DNA of 14,207 nucleotides from CAVPGH01 sp046726955. GTDB taxonomy: Bacteria; Acidobacteriota; Vicinamibacteria; Fen-336. Every line of letters begins with the position of its first letter. The stretch's first letter is position 1. Of this stretch, positions 7,604 to 14,207 are shown piece by piece. The stretch covers positions 1-14,207 of the forward strand of contig JBKPBQ010000615.1 in NCBI GenBank assembly GCA_046726955.1. The letters are read 5' to 3'. Below the pieces are notes generated by a model. The model was not told the DNA's origin and searched no databases. It worked only from the letters and a program-made list of their open reading frames with translations. A program made the position numbers and the translations under genes.

Positions 7604-8608
7604 ATGAGCCCTCCCTTCGACGGCACCTTCCGCCCTCGCGTCTGGCTCGCGGGCGGTCATCGGCAGACGCTCCTCGGCTACTGGCACCGGCGCCTCCTGC
7701 GCTGGCCGTTCCCCGCGGAGGACCTGGTGGTGGACGCGGGCGAAGACGTCCGCATCCTCGCCCGCGCGACCTGGCAGCCCGGGCCGCGCGAGGAGCGGCC
7801 CGCGCTCGTCCTCATCCACGGGTTGGGAGGCTCCGACCAGTCGCCGTATCTTCTTTCGACCGGAGCCTTCGCCTACTCGCGCGGCTGGCACGTCGTACGC
7901 ATGAACATGCGCGGGGCGGGTGACGGGGAGGCGCTCTGCGCGCGTCTCTACAACGCCGGCCTCGACTCCGACCTCCTGGCGGTGGTGGACGCGGTGAGCC
8001 GCGTCGTCCCGAAGGTGGCGGTCGCGGGCTTCTCGCTGGGGGCGAACATCGGGCTGCTCATGCTCGGACGTCGCCGCGAGCGCGTCCCGACCGCGCTGCA
8101 CGCGGTTGCGGCCGTGTCGCCGCCGCTGGACCTCGCTGCGTGTGCGTCGGCCCTCGAGCGCTGGGACAACCGTCCCTACCAGCATTACTTCATGGCCCGG
8201 CTGCGCGAAGGCTACCGGAGCCGGCAGCGGCGGCGGCCCGACCTCTTCCCCGCCGACCGCGAGCGCGGACTGCGCACCGTCCGCGCGTACGACGAGGCGA
8301 TCACCGCGCCTCACGGCGGGTTCGGCAGCGCCGCCGAGTACTACTCGAAGTCGAGCGCGGGCCCCTGGCTCACCGCCATCGACCGCCCCGCTCTCGTCGT
8401 GGCCGCGGAGGACGACCCCATGATCCCCGGCGAGTCCGTCTCGCGCTGGCCGCTCTCGCCGTCGGTCAGGCGGGAGATGGTCGGGACGGGTGGACACGTG
8501 GGCTTCGTCGCGCCGTCGGCGGCGCCGGGCCGCTTCTGGGCGGCGGGACGCGTTCTGGATTTCCTCGAAGAGACGCTCGGCGCGCACAACTCCCACCGAG
8601 CGCAGTAG
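7604..8608 (+). CDS. yheT: YheT/ABHD-type alpha/beta hydrolase
   Basis: The 334-residue protein belongs to the YheT (UPF0017, ABHD1/3-like) alpha/beta hydrolases, predicted esterases or lipases of uncertain substrate. The family N-terminus GGHRQTL (17-23 region) is present. The oxyanion loop is HGLGGS (72-77), and NMRGAG (101-106) is a YheT hallmark. The nucleophile elbow is GFSLGAN with Ser144. The acid is Asp270 or Asp271 (AAEDDP), and the general base is His298 (GGHVGF). The catalytic triad is complete and the length is normal. There is no signal peptide, so it is cytosolic or peripheral. ATG 7604 is preferred over the in-frame GTG at 7595, because the upstream -10 box then gives a very short leader. 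It converges with tesA, nine bases separating the stops. Confidence 0.88.
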   Translation: MSPPFDGTFRPRVWLAGGHRQTLLGYWHRRLLRWPFPAEDLVVDAGEDVRILARATWQPGPREERPALVLIHGLGGSDQSPYLLSTGAFAYSRGWHVVRMNMRGAGDGEALCARLYNAGLDSDLLAVVDAVSRVVPKVAVAGFSLGANIGLLMLGRRRERVPTALHAVAAVSPPLDLAACASALERWDNRPYQHYFMARLREGYRSRQRRRPDLFPADRERGLRTVRAYDEAITAPHGGFGSAAEYYSKSSAGPWLTAIDRPALVVAAEDDPMIPGESVSRWPLSPSVRREMVGTGGHVGFVAPSAAPGRFWAAGRVLDFLEETLGAHNSHRAQ

Positions 8609-8617
8609 CTCACGTTC

Positions 8618-9307
8618 TCACTCGAGGAGCGGCCGCAGCGTCTTCCACACGGTTTCCGCGACGCGCTTCTGTCCCTCGGGGTTCGGGTGGACGCCGTCGG
8701 GAAGGTTGAGCGCGGGGATGCCGGCGACGCCGTCGAGCAGGAACGGCACGAGAGCAACGCCGTTCTTCTTCGCGAGGTCCGGATAGAGCGCGCGGAACTG
8801 CTTTCGGTAGGGCGCGCCGTAGTTCGGGAGGGCCTCCATGCCCACGAGCACGACCGTGGGCGCGGGCGATACCTCGCGGATGCGGTCGAGGATGTCCTGG
8901 ATGTTCTGCCGCGTGGTTTCGGGATCCTGTCCCCGCAGGCCGTCGTTGGCTCCCGTCTCCACGACGACCACCGCCACCGGCTGCTTCAGGAGCCAGTCGA
9001 GCCTTCGCAGCGCGCCCGCCGACGTTTCGCCGCTCACGCCGGCGTTCACGACGCGGTAGCGCAGCCCGGCCTCGTCGAGCCTGGCCTGGACGAGCGCGGG
9101 AAAGGCCTCCCCGGGGTCGAGGCCGTAGCCGGCCGTGAGGCTGTCGCCGAGGAACAGGATCACGGGGCGGGTGTCGGCGGCGGCGGCCGTCGACTGCGGT
9201 TCCGGCGTCTCGCGGCTTCCGGCCGGCTCCGGCGTCGAGGCGCCTCGACAGGAGAGCGTCAGGGCCGTCAAGACGAGCGCGATCGCTTTCAGGGGCGCGC
9301 TCCCCAA
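8618..9307 (-). CDS. tesA: TesA-type GDSL/SGNH esterase, probable lipoprotein
   Basis: This SGNH hydrolase matches the TesA multifunctional thioesterase/lysophospholipase family. Block I is FLGDSLTAGYGL with the catalytic Ser. NAGVSGETSAGALRRL and the block III GANDGLRG follow, then LPNYG and YPDLAKKNGVALVPF. Block V is DGVHPNPEG with the Asp-His pair. The gene faces away from ybbA-ybbP, as in E. coli. The N-terminus is hydrophobic and ends in TLSC (LKAIALVLTALTLSCRG), which resembles a lipobox. That suggests lipid anchoring rather than the soluble periplasmic form of E. coli, although Thr at -3 is not ideal. The start is uncertain. The frame stays open far upstream, but sequence before about 9307 overlaps the divergent gene. 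TTG at 9307 gives 229 residues with a short n-region and is my choice. Confidence 0.85.
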   Translation of the reverse strand: MGSAPLKAIALVLTALTLSCRGASTPEPAGSRETPEPQSTAAAADTRPVILFLGDSLTAGYGLDPGEAFPALVQARLDEAGLRYRVVNAGVSGETSAGALRRLDWLLKQPVAVVVVETGANDGLRGQDPETTRQNIQDILDRIREVSPAPTVVLVGMEALPNYGAPYRKQFRALYPDLAKKNGVALVPFLLDGVAGIPALNLPDGVHPNPEGQKRVAETVWKTLRPLLE

Positions 9308-9327
9308 CGATCGCGCGGCTTTCTCGC

Positions 9328-9333
9328 TATCAT
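9328..9333 (+). promoter_or_regulatory. Probable -10 box of ybbA-ybbP
   Basis: TATCAT lies 28 bases before the ybbA ATG at 9362, within the 54-base gap shared with the divergent tesA. A leader of about 20 bases would result. GAGGGGG (9338-9344) in that leader is purine-rich, but 17 bases from the ATG, too far for a standard ribosome-binding site. No clear -35 box is visible. Confidence 0.4.
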
Positions 9334-9361
9334 GCTCGAGGGGGCGTAACCCGGGATCTGC

Positions 9362-10078
9362 ATGTCCATCCTCCGCTGCGAGTCGCTCACCAAGACGTTC
9401 CTCTCGGGCGGCCGCGAGATCACCGTTCTCAGGAATATCACGTTCGAGCTGGAGGCGGGCGGCTTCCTCGCGGTGGTGGGGCCGTCGGGCAGCGGCAAGA
9501 GCACGCTCCTCGGCCTCCTCGCCGGGCTCGACCGTCCCGCGAGCGGCCGCGTCGTCCTCGACGGCGTCGACCTCGCGACACTCAGCGAGGACGAGCGGGC
9601 CGCGCTCCGCCGCGAGCGCGTGGGGTTCGTCTTCCAGTCCTTCCATCTCATCCCCACGCTCACCGCCCGCGAGAACATCCAGGTCCCGCTCGAGCTGCGC
9701 GGCGAGGACGGCCGCGCCCGGGCGGAGGAGCTCCTGGCCCGCGTGGGACTGCAGGACCGCGGGCACCACTACCCCGCCCAGCTCTCCGGGGGCGAGCAGC
9801 AGAGGGTGGCCCTGGCCCGGGCGTTCTGCCACCGGCCGAAGATCCTCTTCGCGGACGAGCCCACCGGGAACCTCGACGCCGCCAACGGCACGAACGTGAT
9901 CGGCCTCATGGTCGAGCTCAACCGCGAGCTGGGCACGACGCTCGTCCTCGTCACGCACGACTACGACCTCGCGCAGAGGGCGCGACGCATCCTCCGCCTC
10001 TCCGACGGGGCCGTCGTCTCCGACAGCTCTCGTCCGGCGGCGGCGCCGTCGGCGCCCGTCACCCTCAGCCGGTCGTGA
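9362..10078 (+). CDS. ybbA: ABC transporter ATP-binding protein, YbbA/LolD-type
   Basis: This is the ATPase of a YbbA-YbbP transporter, a type VII ABC system that moves lipophilic cargo out of, or across, the inner membrane. The 238-residue protein has Walker A GPSGSGKST (40-48), Q-loop FVFQSFHLIPTLTA (89-102) and signature LSGGEQQRVALARA (141-154). Walker B is ILFADEPTGNLD (161-172) and the H-loop LVTHD (196-200). FHLIPTLTARENI and the short length are typical of the LolD/MacB/YbbA group. Divergent tesA and the directly following 860-residue permease single out YbbA. It overlaps ybbP by four bases (GTGA), so the two are translationally coupled. The last 20 residues are Ala/Pro/Ser-rich and unconserved. 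Confidence 0.9.
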   Translation: MSILRCESLTKTFLSGGREITVLRNITFELEAGGFLAVVGPSGSGKSTLLGLLAGLDRPASGRVVLDGVDLATLSEDERAALRRERVGFVFQSFHLIPTLTARENIQVPLELRGEDGRARAEELLARVGLQDRGHHYPAQLSGGEQQRVALARAFCHRPKILFADEPTGNLDAANGTNVIGLMVELNRELGTTLVLVTHDYDLAQRARRILRLSDGAVVSDSSRPAAAPSAPVTLSRS

Positions 10079-12657
10079 GCGGCCTCCGCTTCGTCGCGGC
10101 GATGGCCTGGCGCGAGAGCCGGGCCGCGAAGCGCCGACTCTCCCTGCTCGTTCTCGCCGTGGGCGTGGGCGTGAGCGCCCTCGTCGCCATCAACTCCTTC
10201 ACGGACAACCTGCAGGACTCGGTGCGCGCGCAGGCCCAGGCTCTCCTCGGCGCCGACCTGTCGCTCGCGAGCGGCCAGCGGTTCTCCGCGAAGACGGAGG
10301 ACCTGCTGAAAGAGCTGGAGCAGGCGGCGCGGGACGCGGGACGCGGGCAGAAGGTGCAGGTCGCGCGCTCGACGAGCTTCGGGGCCATGGCCTTCTTCCC
10401 GCGCACGAGCGGCACCCGGCTCGTCCAGGTCACGGCCGTGGAGCCCGGGTTCCCCTACTACGGCCGCATCGAGACGGATCCTCCCGGCGAGTGGGAACGG
10501 CTGGCGGAGACGGGCGGCGTCCTCGTCGATCCCTCGCTCCTCGCCGAGCTCGGCGCCGCGACGGGCGACACGCTCGCCCTCGGCGACGCGCGCCTGCCCG
10601 TCCGGGGGACGGTCGTCAACGTGCCCGGGGACGTGGGCATCCGCGCGGCGTTCGGCCCGCGCGTCTTCATGCCCGCGCGCCTCCTCGACGAGACCGGTCT
10701 CCTCGTCCGCGGGTCGCGGGCGCGGTACGAAGTCCTCTTCAAGCTGCCGCCGGGCGCGAACGCGCAGCGGCTCGCCGACCGCTTCCGCCCGCGCTTCCAG
10801 GCGGAGAGGGCCTCGCTGCGCACCGTCTCCGAAGACCAGGACCGGATGAACGACACGCTCTCGCGCCTCGGGAACTACCTCGGCCTCGTGGCCCTAGTCG
10901 CCCTCCTCCTCGGCGGCCTAGGTGTGGCGAGCGCCGTGCACGTCTTCATCAAGAGGAAGCTCGAGTCGGTGGCGGTGATGCGCTGCCTGGGCGCGAGCGC
11001 GCGCACCGTCTTCGCCGTCTACCTCGCGCAGGCGGCGGCGGTCGGCCTCGTGGGGAGCCTCCTGGGAGCGTGCGTGGGCGTCCTCGTGCAGATCGTCCTC
11101 CCGCACGTCCTGCGCGACCTGCTGCCCGTGGACGTCGGCTACTCCCCCTCGCCCGCGGCGATCGCGGGAGGTGTTGCCGTCGGGTTGTGGGTCGCGCTCG
11201 TCTTCGCGCTCCTGCCGCTCCTCGCCCTCCGCCGCGTCTCGCCGCTCCAGGCGCTGCGCCGTCCCTACGAAGAAGAGACGCGGCCCCCGCGCGACGCCGC
11301 GCAGCTCCTCGTCCTCCTCGCCCTCGCCGCGAGCGTCGCCGCGCTCGCGGTGCTCCAGGCGGGAGCGGTGAGGCCGGGGCTCGCGTTCGCGGGAGGGATC
11401 GGGATCGCCCTCCTCGCGCTCTGGCTCGCCGCCTTCGTCCTCACGCGCGCGCTGCGCCGGTTCTTCCCGTCGCGGCTGCCCTACTTGTGGCGCCAGGGCC
11501 TCGCCAACCTCTACCGGCCCGCCAACCAGACGCTGCTCGTCGTGCTCGCCCTCGGGTTCGGGGCGTTCCTCCTGGGGACGCTCCTGCTCGTCCAGCAGAA
11601 CCTCCTCCGCGACCTCCGCGTGGACGGGGGTGCGACGCGCCCGAACCTGGCCCTCTTCGACATCCAGCCCGACCAGCGGGCTTCCGTCGAGCAGGCGCTC
11701 CGCGACGAGGGGCTGAGCGTTCGGCCCCTCGTCCCCATCGTCCCCATGCGCATCCAGTCGGTGAAGGGCGTGCCCGCCGCGCAGATCCTCGCCGGGGTCT
11801 CCTCCGAGGAGAAGGCGCGGGGGAAGTGGGCGCTCCGCCGCGAGTACCGCAGCACCCACCGCGACGCGCTCACCACGTCCGAGGAGCTCGTGGCGGGCCA
11901 CTGGTGGCGGCCGGGTGAGTGGAAGGGGCGGACCGACGGTCCGGTGCCCGTCGCCCTCGACGTGTCGCTCCTCCGCGAGCTCGACGTGAGGGTCGGGGAC
12001 GAGATCGTCTGGGACGTGCAGGGGCGCCAGATCCCCACGCGCGTCGCCGCCGTGCGCGACGTGAAGTGGGCGCGCTTCGACACGAACTTCTTCGTCGTCT
12101 TCCCGGAGGGGCCGCTCGACGACGCGCCCCAGACCTACGTGGCCTTGACCCGCCTCGACGACCCGGTCCGCCGAGGGCAGCTCCAGCGCCGGCTCGTGGA
12201 GAAGCACCCCAACGTCTCGACCCTCGACCTCGCCCAGGTGTCGCACGCCCTCGAGACGCTCGTGGACCGTGTGACGCTCGCCATCCGCTTCATGGCGCTC
12301 TTCAGCCTCGGGGCCGGCGTCGTGGTGCTCGTGGGCGCGGTGGCGGCGAGCCGCTCCCAGCGCGTGCGCGAGGGGGCTCTCTTGCGGACGATCGGGGCGA
12401 GCCGGCGGCAGCTCCTGCGCATCCTGCTCGCCGAGTACGCGAGCCTGGGCCTCCTCGCCTCGGCCACCGCCCTCGTCCTCGCGGGAGCGGCCTCCTACGC
12501 GCTGGTGCGGCTCCGCTTCGACACACCCTTCAGCCTGCCCCTCGCCGCCCTCGCCGGGCTGGGCTTCCTCGTCGTCGCGCTGACCGTGGCTGTGGGGCTC
12601 TTCGGCAGCACCGAAGTCTTCCGCCGCGCCCCGCTGGAGGTCCTGCGCGCGGAGTGA
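10075..12657 (+). CDS. ybbP: ABC transporter permease, YbbP-type (two FtsX-like domains)
   Basis: This is the membrane partner of YbbA. The 860-residue length and layout match YbbP-type permeases, not LolC/E. The first membrane helix lies near residues 22-42 (SLLVLAVGVGVSALVAIN). A large periplasmic domain runs to about 260. The first FtsX-like core (about 262-390) contains KRKLESVAVMRCLGASARTV, the conserved coupling-helix pattern. More helices occupy about 408-510, then a second periplasmic domain to about 730. The second FtsX-like core (about 735-855) contains REGALLRTIGASRRQLLRI. The GTG start overlaps the ybbA TGA, with no independent promoter. In E. coli, YbbA, YbbP and TesA are linked genetically; a joint role in clearing hydrophobic molecules from the envelope is inferred from that. 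The cargo cannot be read from sequence. Confidence 0.9.
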   Translation: MSGLRFVAAMAWRESRAAKRRLSLLVLAVGVGVSALVAINSFTDNLQDSVRAQAQALLGADLSLASGQRFSAKTEDLLKELEQAARDAGRGQKVQVARSTSFGAMAFFPRTSGTRLVQVTAVEPGFPYYGRIETDPPGEWERLAETGGVLVDPSLLAELGAATGDTLALGDARLPVRGTVVNVPGDVGIRAAFGPRVFMPARLLDETGLLVRGSRARYEVLFKLPPGANAQRLADRFRPRFQAERASLRTVSEDQDRMNDTLSRLGNYLGLVALVALLLGGLGVASAVHVFIKRKLESVAVMRCLGASARTVFAVYLAQAAAVGLVGSLLGACVGVLVQIVLPHVLRDLLPVDVGYSPSPAAIAGGVAVGLWVALVFALLPLLALRRVSPLQALRRPYEEETRPPRDAAQLLVLLALAASVAALAVLQAGAVRPGLAFAGGIGIALLALWLAAFVLTRALRRFFPSRLPYLWRQGLANLYRPANQTLLVVLALGFGAFLLGTLLLVQQNLLRDLRVDGGATRPNLALFDIQPDQRASVEQALRDEGLSVRPLVPIVPMRIQSVKGVPAAQILAGVSSEEKARGKWALRREYRSTHRDALTTSEELVAGHWWRPGEWKGRTDGPVPVALDVSLLRELDVRVGDEIVWDVQGRQIPTRVAAVRDVKWARFDTNFFVVFPEGPLDDAPQTYVALTRLDDPVRRGQLQRRLVEKHPNVSTLDLAQVSHALETLVDRVTLAIRFMALFSLGAGVVVLVGAVAASRSQRVREGALLRTIGASRRQLLRILLAEYASLGLLASATALVLAGAASYALVRLRFDTPFSLPLAALAGLGFLVVALTVAVGLFGSTEVFRRAPLEVLRAE

Positions 12658-12701
12658 CACCCTGATGCCGATGGCTCACCCCGCACGACGCGGCCAGACG
12701 C

Positions 12702-12707
12702 TACGAT
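12702..12707 (+). promoter_or_regulatory. Probable -10 box of ackA (leaderless type)
   Basis: TACGAT lies seven bases before the ackA ATG at 12715 and is identical to the -10 box of the OPT gene. No Shine-Dalgarno separates it from the start, so initiation at or next to the ATG would give a leaderless mRNA. A -35 box is not evident in the 57-base gap after ybbP. Confidence 0.45.
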
Positions 12708-12714
12708 TGAGCCC

Positions 12715-13962
12715 ATGAACGTACTCGTACTGAACACCGGAAGCTCGTCGCTCAAGTTCCAGGTGGTCGAGACCGATCTCGACGCCATCGAGCGGAACGC
12801 CGACCGCCAGTCCGCGCGCGGGGTGATCGAGCGCATCGGCAGCGAAGCGCTCGTCACGCTCAAGGTGGAGGGCCGTCCCACGGTGCGCCGGACGGCGCCC
12901 CTGCGCGATCACCGGGCCGCGCTCGACTACCTGCTGCGCTGGCTCGTCTCGCCGGAGGCGGCGATCCCCGGCCTGGGCGCGCTCGCCGACATCCACGCCG
13001 TCGGCCACCGCGTCGTCCACGGGGGCGAGAAGCTCACGCGCTCGACGCTCATCGACGACGCGGTGGTGGACCAGATCGAGGACTGCATCGACCTCGCTCC
13101 CCTGCACAACCCGGCGAACCTCAAGGGCGTCTACGCGGCGCGCGAGCTCCTGGGCCCGGGCGTGCCCCAGGTCGCCGTCTTCGACACCTCGTTCCACTCG
13201 ACGATGCCCGAGGTTGCGTACCTGTACGGCATCCCCTATCCGCTCTACGTTCGCCACCGGGTCCGGCGCTACGGCTTCCACGGCACGTCGCATCGCTACG
13301 TGGCCTACCGCTACCGCGCGCTCACCGGCAAGACGCCCGAGGAGACGCACGTCGTCACGCTCCACCTCGGCAACGGCTGCTCGGCGTGCGCGATCCGCGC
13401 CGGCGCCTCCATCAACACCTCGATGGGCCTGACGCCGCTCGAGGGGCTCGTGATGGGCACGCGCTCGGGCGACATCGACCCCTCGGTGCTGGAGTTCCTG
13501 CACCACAAGGAGGGTTTCTCCTTCACGGAGATCGACACGCTCCTCAACAAGCAGTCCGGGCTCCTCGGGATCTCGGGGCTCACGAACGACATGCGCGAGC
13601 TCCTCGAAGAGGAGCGCGTCCACCAGGACAGGCGCGCGCGCCTCGCCATCGACATCTTCTGCCACCGCGTCCGGCACTACGTCGGCGCCTACCTGGCGCA
13701 GATGGGCGGGGCGGACGCGCTCGTGTTCACCGGAGGGATCGGCGAGAACGCGGCGGAGATCCGCGCGCGCATCGCCTCCACTCTCGGCTTCGTCGGCATC
13801 GCCCTCGACGCCGCCAAGAACGCGGCCGCCGTGGGCGGCCAGGAGGGCGACGTCTCCGCGGACGGAGCCCGCGTGCGCACGTTCGTCATCCCGACGAACG
13901 AGGAGCTCTTGATCGCCCGCGACACGGTGCGCTGCGTGAAGAACGCGCCCCGCCGCTGGTAG
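12715..13962 (+). CDS. ackA: Acetate kinase
   Basis: Acetate kinase interconverts acetyl phosphate plus ADP and acetate plus ATP in the cytosol, normally paired with phosphotransacetylase. The 415-residue protein carries the family signatures: LVLNTGSSSLKF (4-15) and VGHRVVHGGE (96-105, with Arg99). AVFDTSFHSTMP follows, where Asp157 is the likely catalytic acid, then YGFHGTSHRYVA (186-197). LHLGNGCSACAI (216-227) precedes GLTPLEGLVMGTRSGDIDP, which includes an active-site Arg, and VFTGGIGENAAEIR. It is slightly longer than the usual 400 residues, through an insertion near residues 22-36. No pta gene lies on either side within the window, so the partner must be encoded elsewhere or be absent. 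The ATG is fixed by the conserved N-terminus. It converges with the oxidoreductase gene seven bases downstream. Confidence 0.96.
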   Translation: MNVLVLNTGSSSLKFQVVETDLDAIERNADRQSARGVIERIGSEALVTLKVEGRPTVRRTAPLRDHRAALDYLLRWLVSPEAAIPGLGALADIHAVGHRVVHGGEKLTRSTLIDDAVVDQIEDCIDLAPLHNPANLKGVYAARELLGPGVPQVAVFDTSFHSTMPEVAYLYGIPYPLYVRHRVRRYGFHGTSHRYVAYRYRALTGKTPEETHVVTLHLGNGCSACAIRAGASINTSMGLTPLEGLVMGTRSGDIDPSVLEFLHHKEGFSFTEIDTLLNKQSGLLGISGLTNDMRELLEEERVHQDRRARLAIDIFCHRVRHYVGAYLAQMGGADALVFTGGIGENAAEIRARIASTLGFVGIALDAAKNAAAVGGQEGDVSADGARVRTFVIPTNEELLIARDTVRCVKNAPRRW

Positions 13963-13969
13963 GGCCTGC

Positions 13970-14207
13970 CTAGACCTCGACCTTCTGCGTCGCCTTGTTC
14001 CACCGCACCGGCTTCCCGGAGCGGTACGACAGGTTGCACATGTGGCCCACGAGCGCGGCGTGGTGGCCGAAGCGCACGTCCTCGATCGGCTTGCCCTTGG
14101 TGCGGATGGCGTGGATCCAGTTGCGCATGTGGGCCCGGGTGGCGTCCTCGTCGTTCGGCGACTTGTACTCGACGGGCTCCGCCACCGCCGCCCCGTCCAC
14201 CGGCGCG
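13970..14207 (-). CDS. Gfo/Idh/MocA-type oxidoreductase, C-terminal fragment
   Basis: The frame is open to the right edge of the window, so the N-terminal NAD(P)-binding domain lies outside and only about 79 C-terminal residues are visible. The piece reads HMRNWIHAIRTKGKP, then DVRFGHHAALVGHMCNLSYR and SGKPVRWNKATQKVEV. This pattern closes many Gfo/Idh/MocA dehydrogenases, where a family-typical W-x-x-x-I-R segment is followed by a GH-x-A-A-x-x-x-H-x-x-N-x-S-Y-R helix. Such proteins are usually secreted or cytosolic sugar-related oxidoreductases and are abundant in Acidobacteriota, Planctomycetota and Verrucomicrobiota. The exact substrate is unknown. An in-frame GTG at 14200 is internal. It converges with ackA. 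Confidence 0.75.
   Translation of the reverse strand, partial: APVDGAAVAEPVEYKSPNDEDATRAHMRNWIHAIRTKGKPIEDVRFGHHAALVGHMCNLSYRSGKPVRWNKATQKVEV

Noticed and set aside
9308..9958. An N-terminal extension of the TesA frame of more than 200 residues
   Set aside because: It lies antisense to the well-supported ybbA, is Arg/Glu-rich, and would bury the signal sequence in mid-protein.
12658..12714. ackA as a member of the ybbA-ybbP operon
   Set aside because: A 57-base gap with its own -10 box before ackA and no functional link argue for separate transcription, although read-through cannot be excluded.

Overview
The window is a compact, high-GC piece of bacterial chromosome. Genes lie back to back, with gaps often under 60 bases, and no mobile element, CRISPR array, tRNA or rRNA gene is visible. 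The gene mix suggests a free-living Gram-negative-type bacterium of a phylum such as Acidobacteriota: an OPT transporter, FtsEX, a TesA-YbbA-YbbP set, and the tail of a Gfo/Idh/MocA-type oxidoreductase. The phylum is an inference from style only; no marker gene here settles it.

Layout. Bases 2-421 are the 3' end of purD (purine synthesis). Bases 435-1631 (minus) encode a secreted protein with two related N-terminal domains and a C-terminal Ig-like domain. It is divergent from an OPT-family transporter at 1753-3912. Bases 3913-4496 hold no conventional gene but are rich in signals. A free-standing minus-strand transcription unit of about 220 nt has a strong promoter (TTGACA/TATACA near 4251-4278) and an exceptionally long Shine-Dalgarno sequence. 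A 13-codon ORF (4179-4220) and an intrinsic terminator (4022-4058) complete it. Next come a metallo-beta-lactamase-fold phosphodiesterase-like gene (4497-5258, plus), ftsX (5255-6148, minus), udk (6176-6832, plus) and ftsE (6912-7568, minus). They are followed by a YheT-type hydrolase (7604-8608, plus), tesA (8618-9307, minus), ybbA and ybbP (9362-12657, plus), ackA (12715-13962, plus) and an oxidoreductase tail (13970-14207, minus).

How the genes relate. Most are housekeeping genes in alternating orientation rather than one long operon. FtsE and FtsX form one ABC-type complex in cell division, yet udk on the other strand separates their genes. TesA, YbbA and YbbP keep the divergent arrangement known from E. 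coli; here TesA looks like a lipoprotein. Several genes carry a -10 box only 6-16 bases before the start codon, so their mRNAs may be leaderless or nearly so. Two divergent gene pairs share overlapping or palindromic -10 boxes.

The most unusual element is the small minus-strand transcript at about 4022-4243. Its ribosome-binding site can pair along essentially the whole 3' tail of 16S rRNA. Further along the same RNA is a copy-like mimic of that tail, which could pair either with the ribosome-binding site or with a second GGAGG downstream. This looks like a self-contained switch or ribosome-sensing RNA, and I do not recognise it as a known family.
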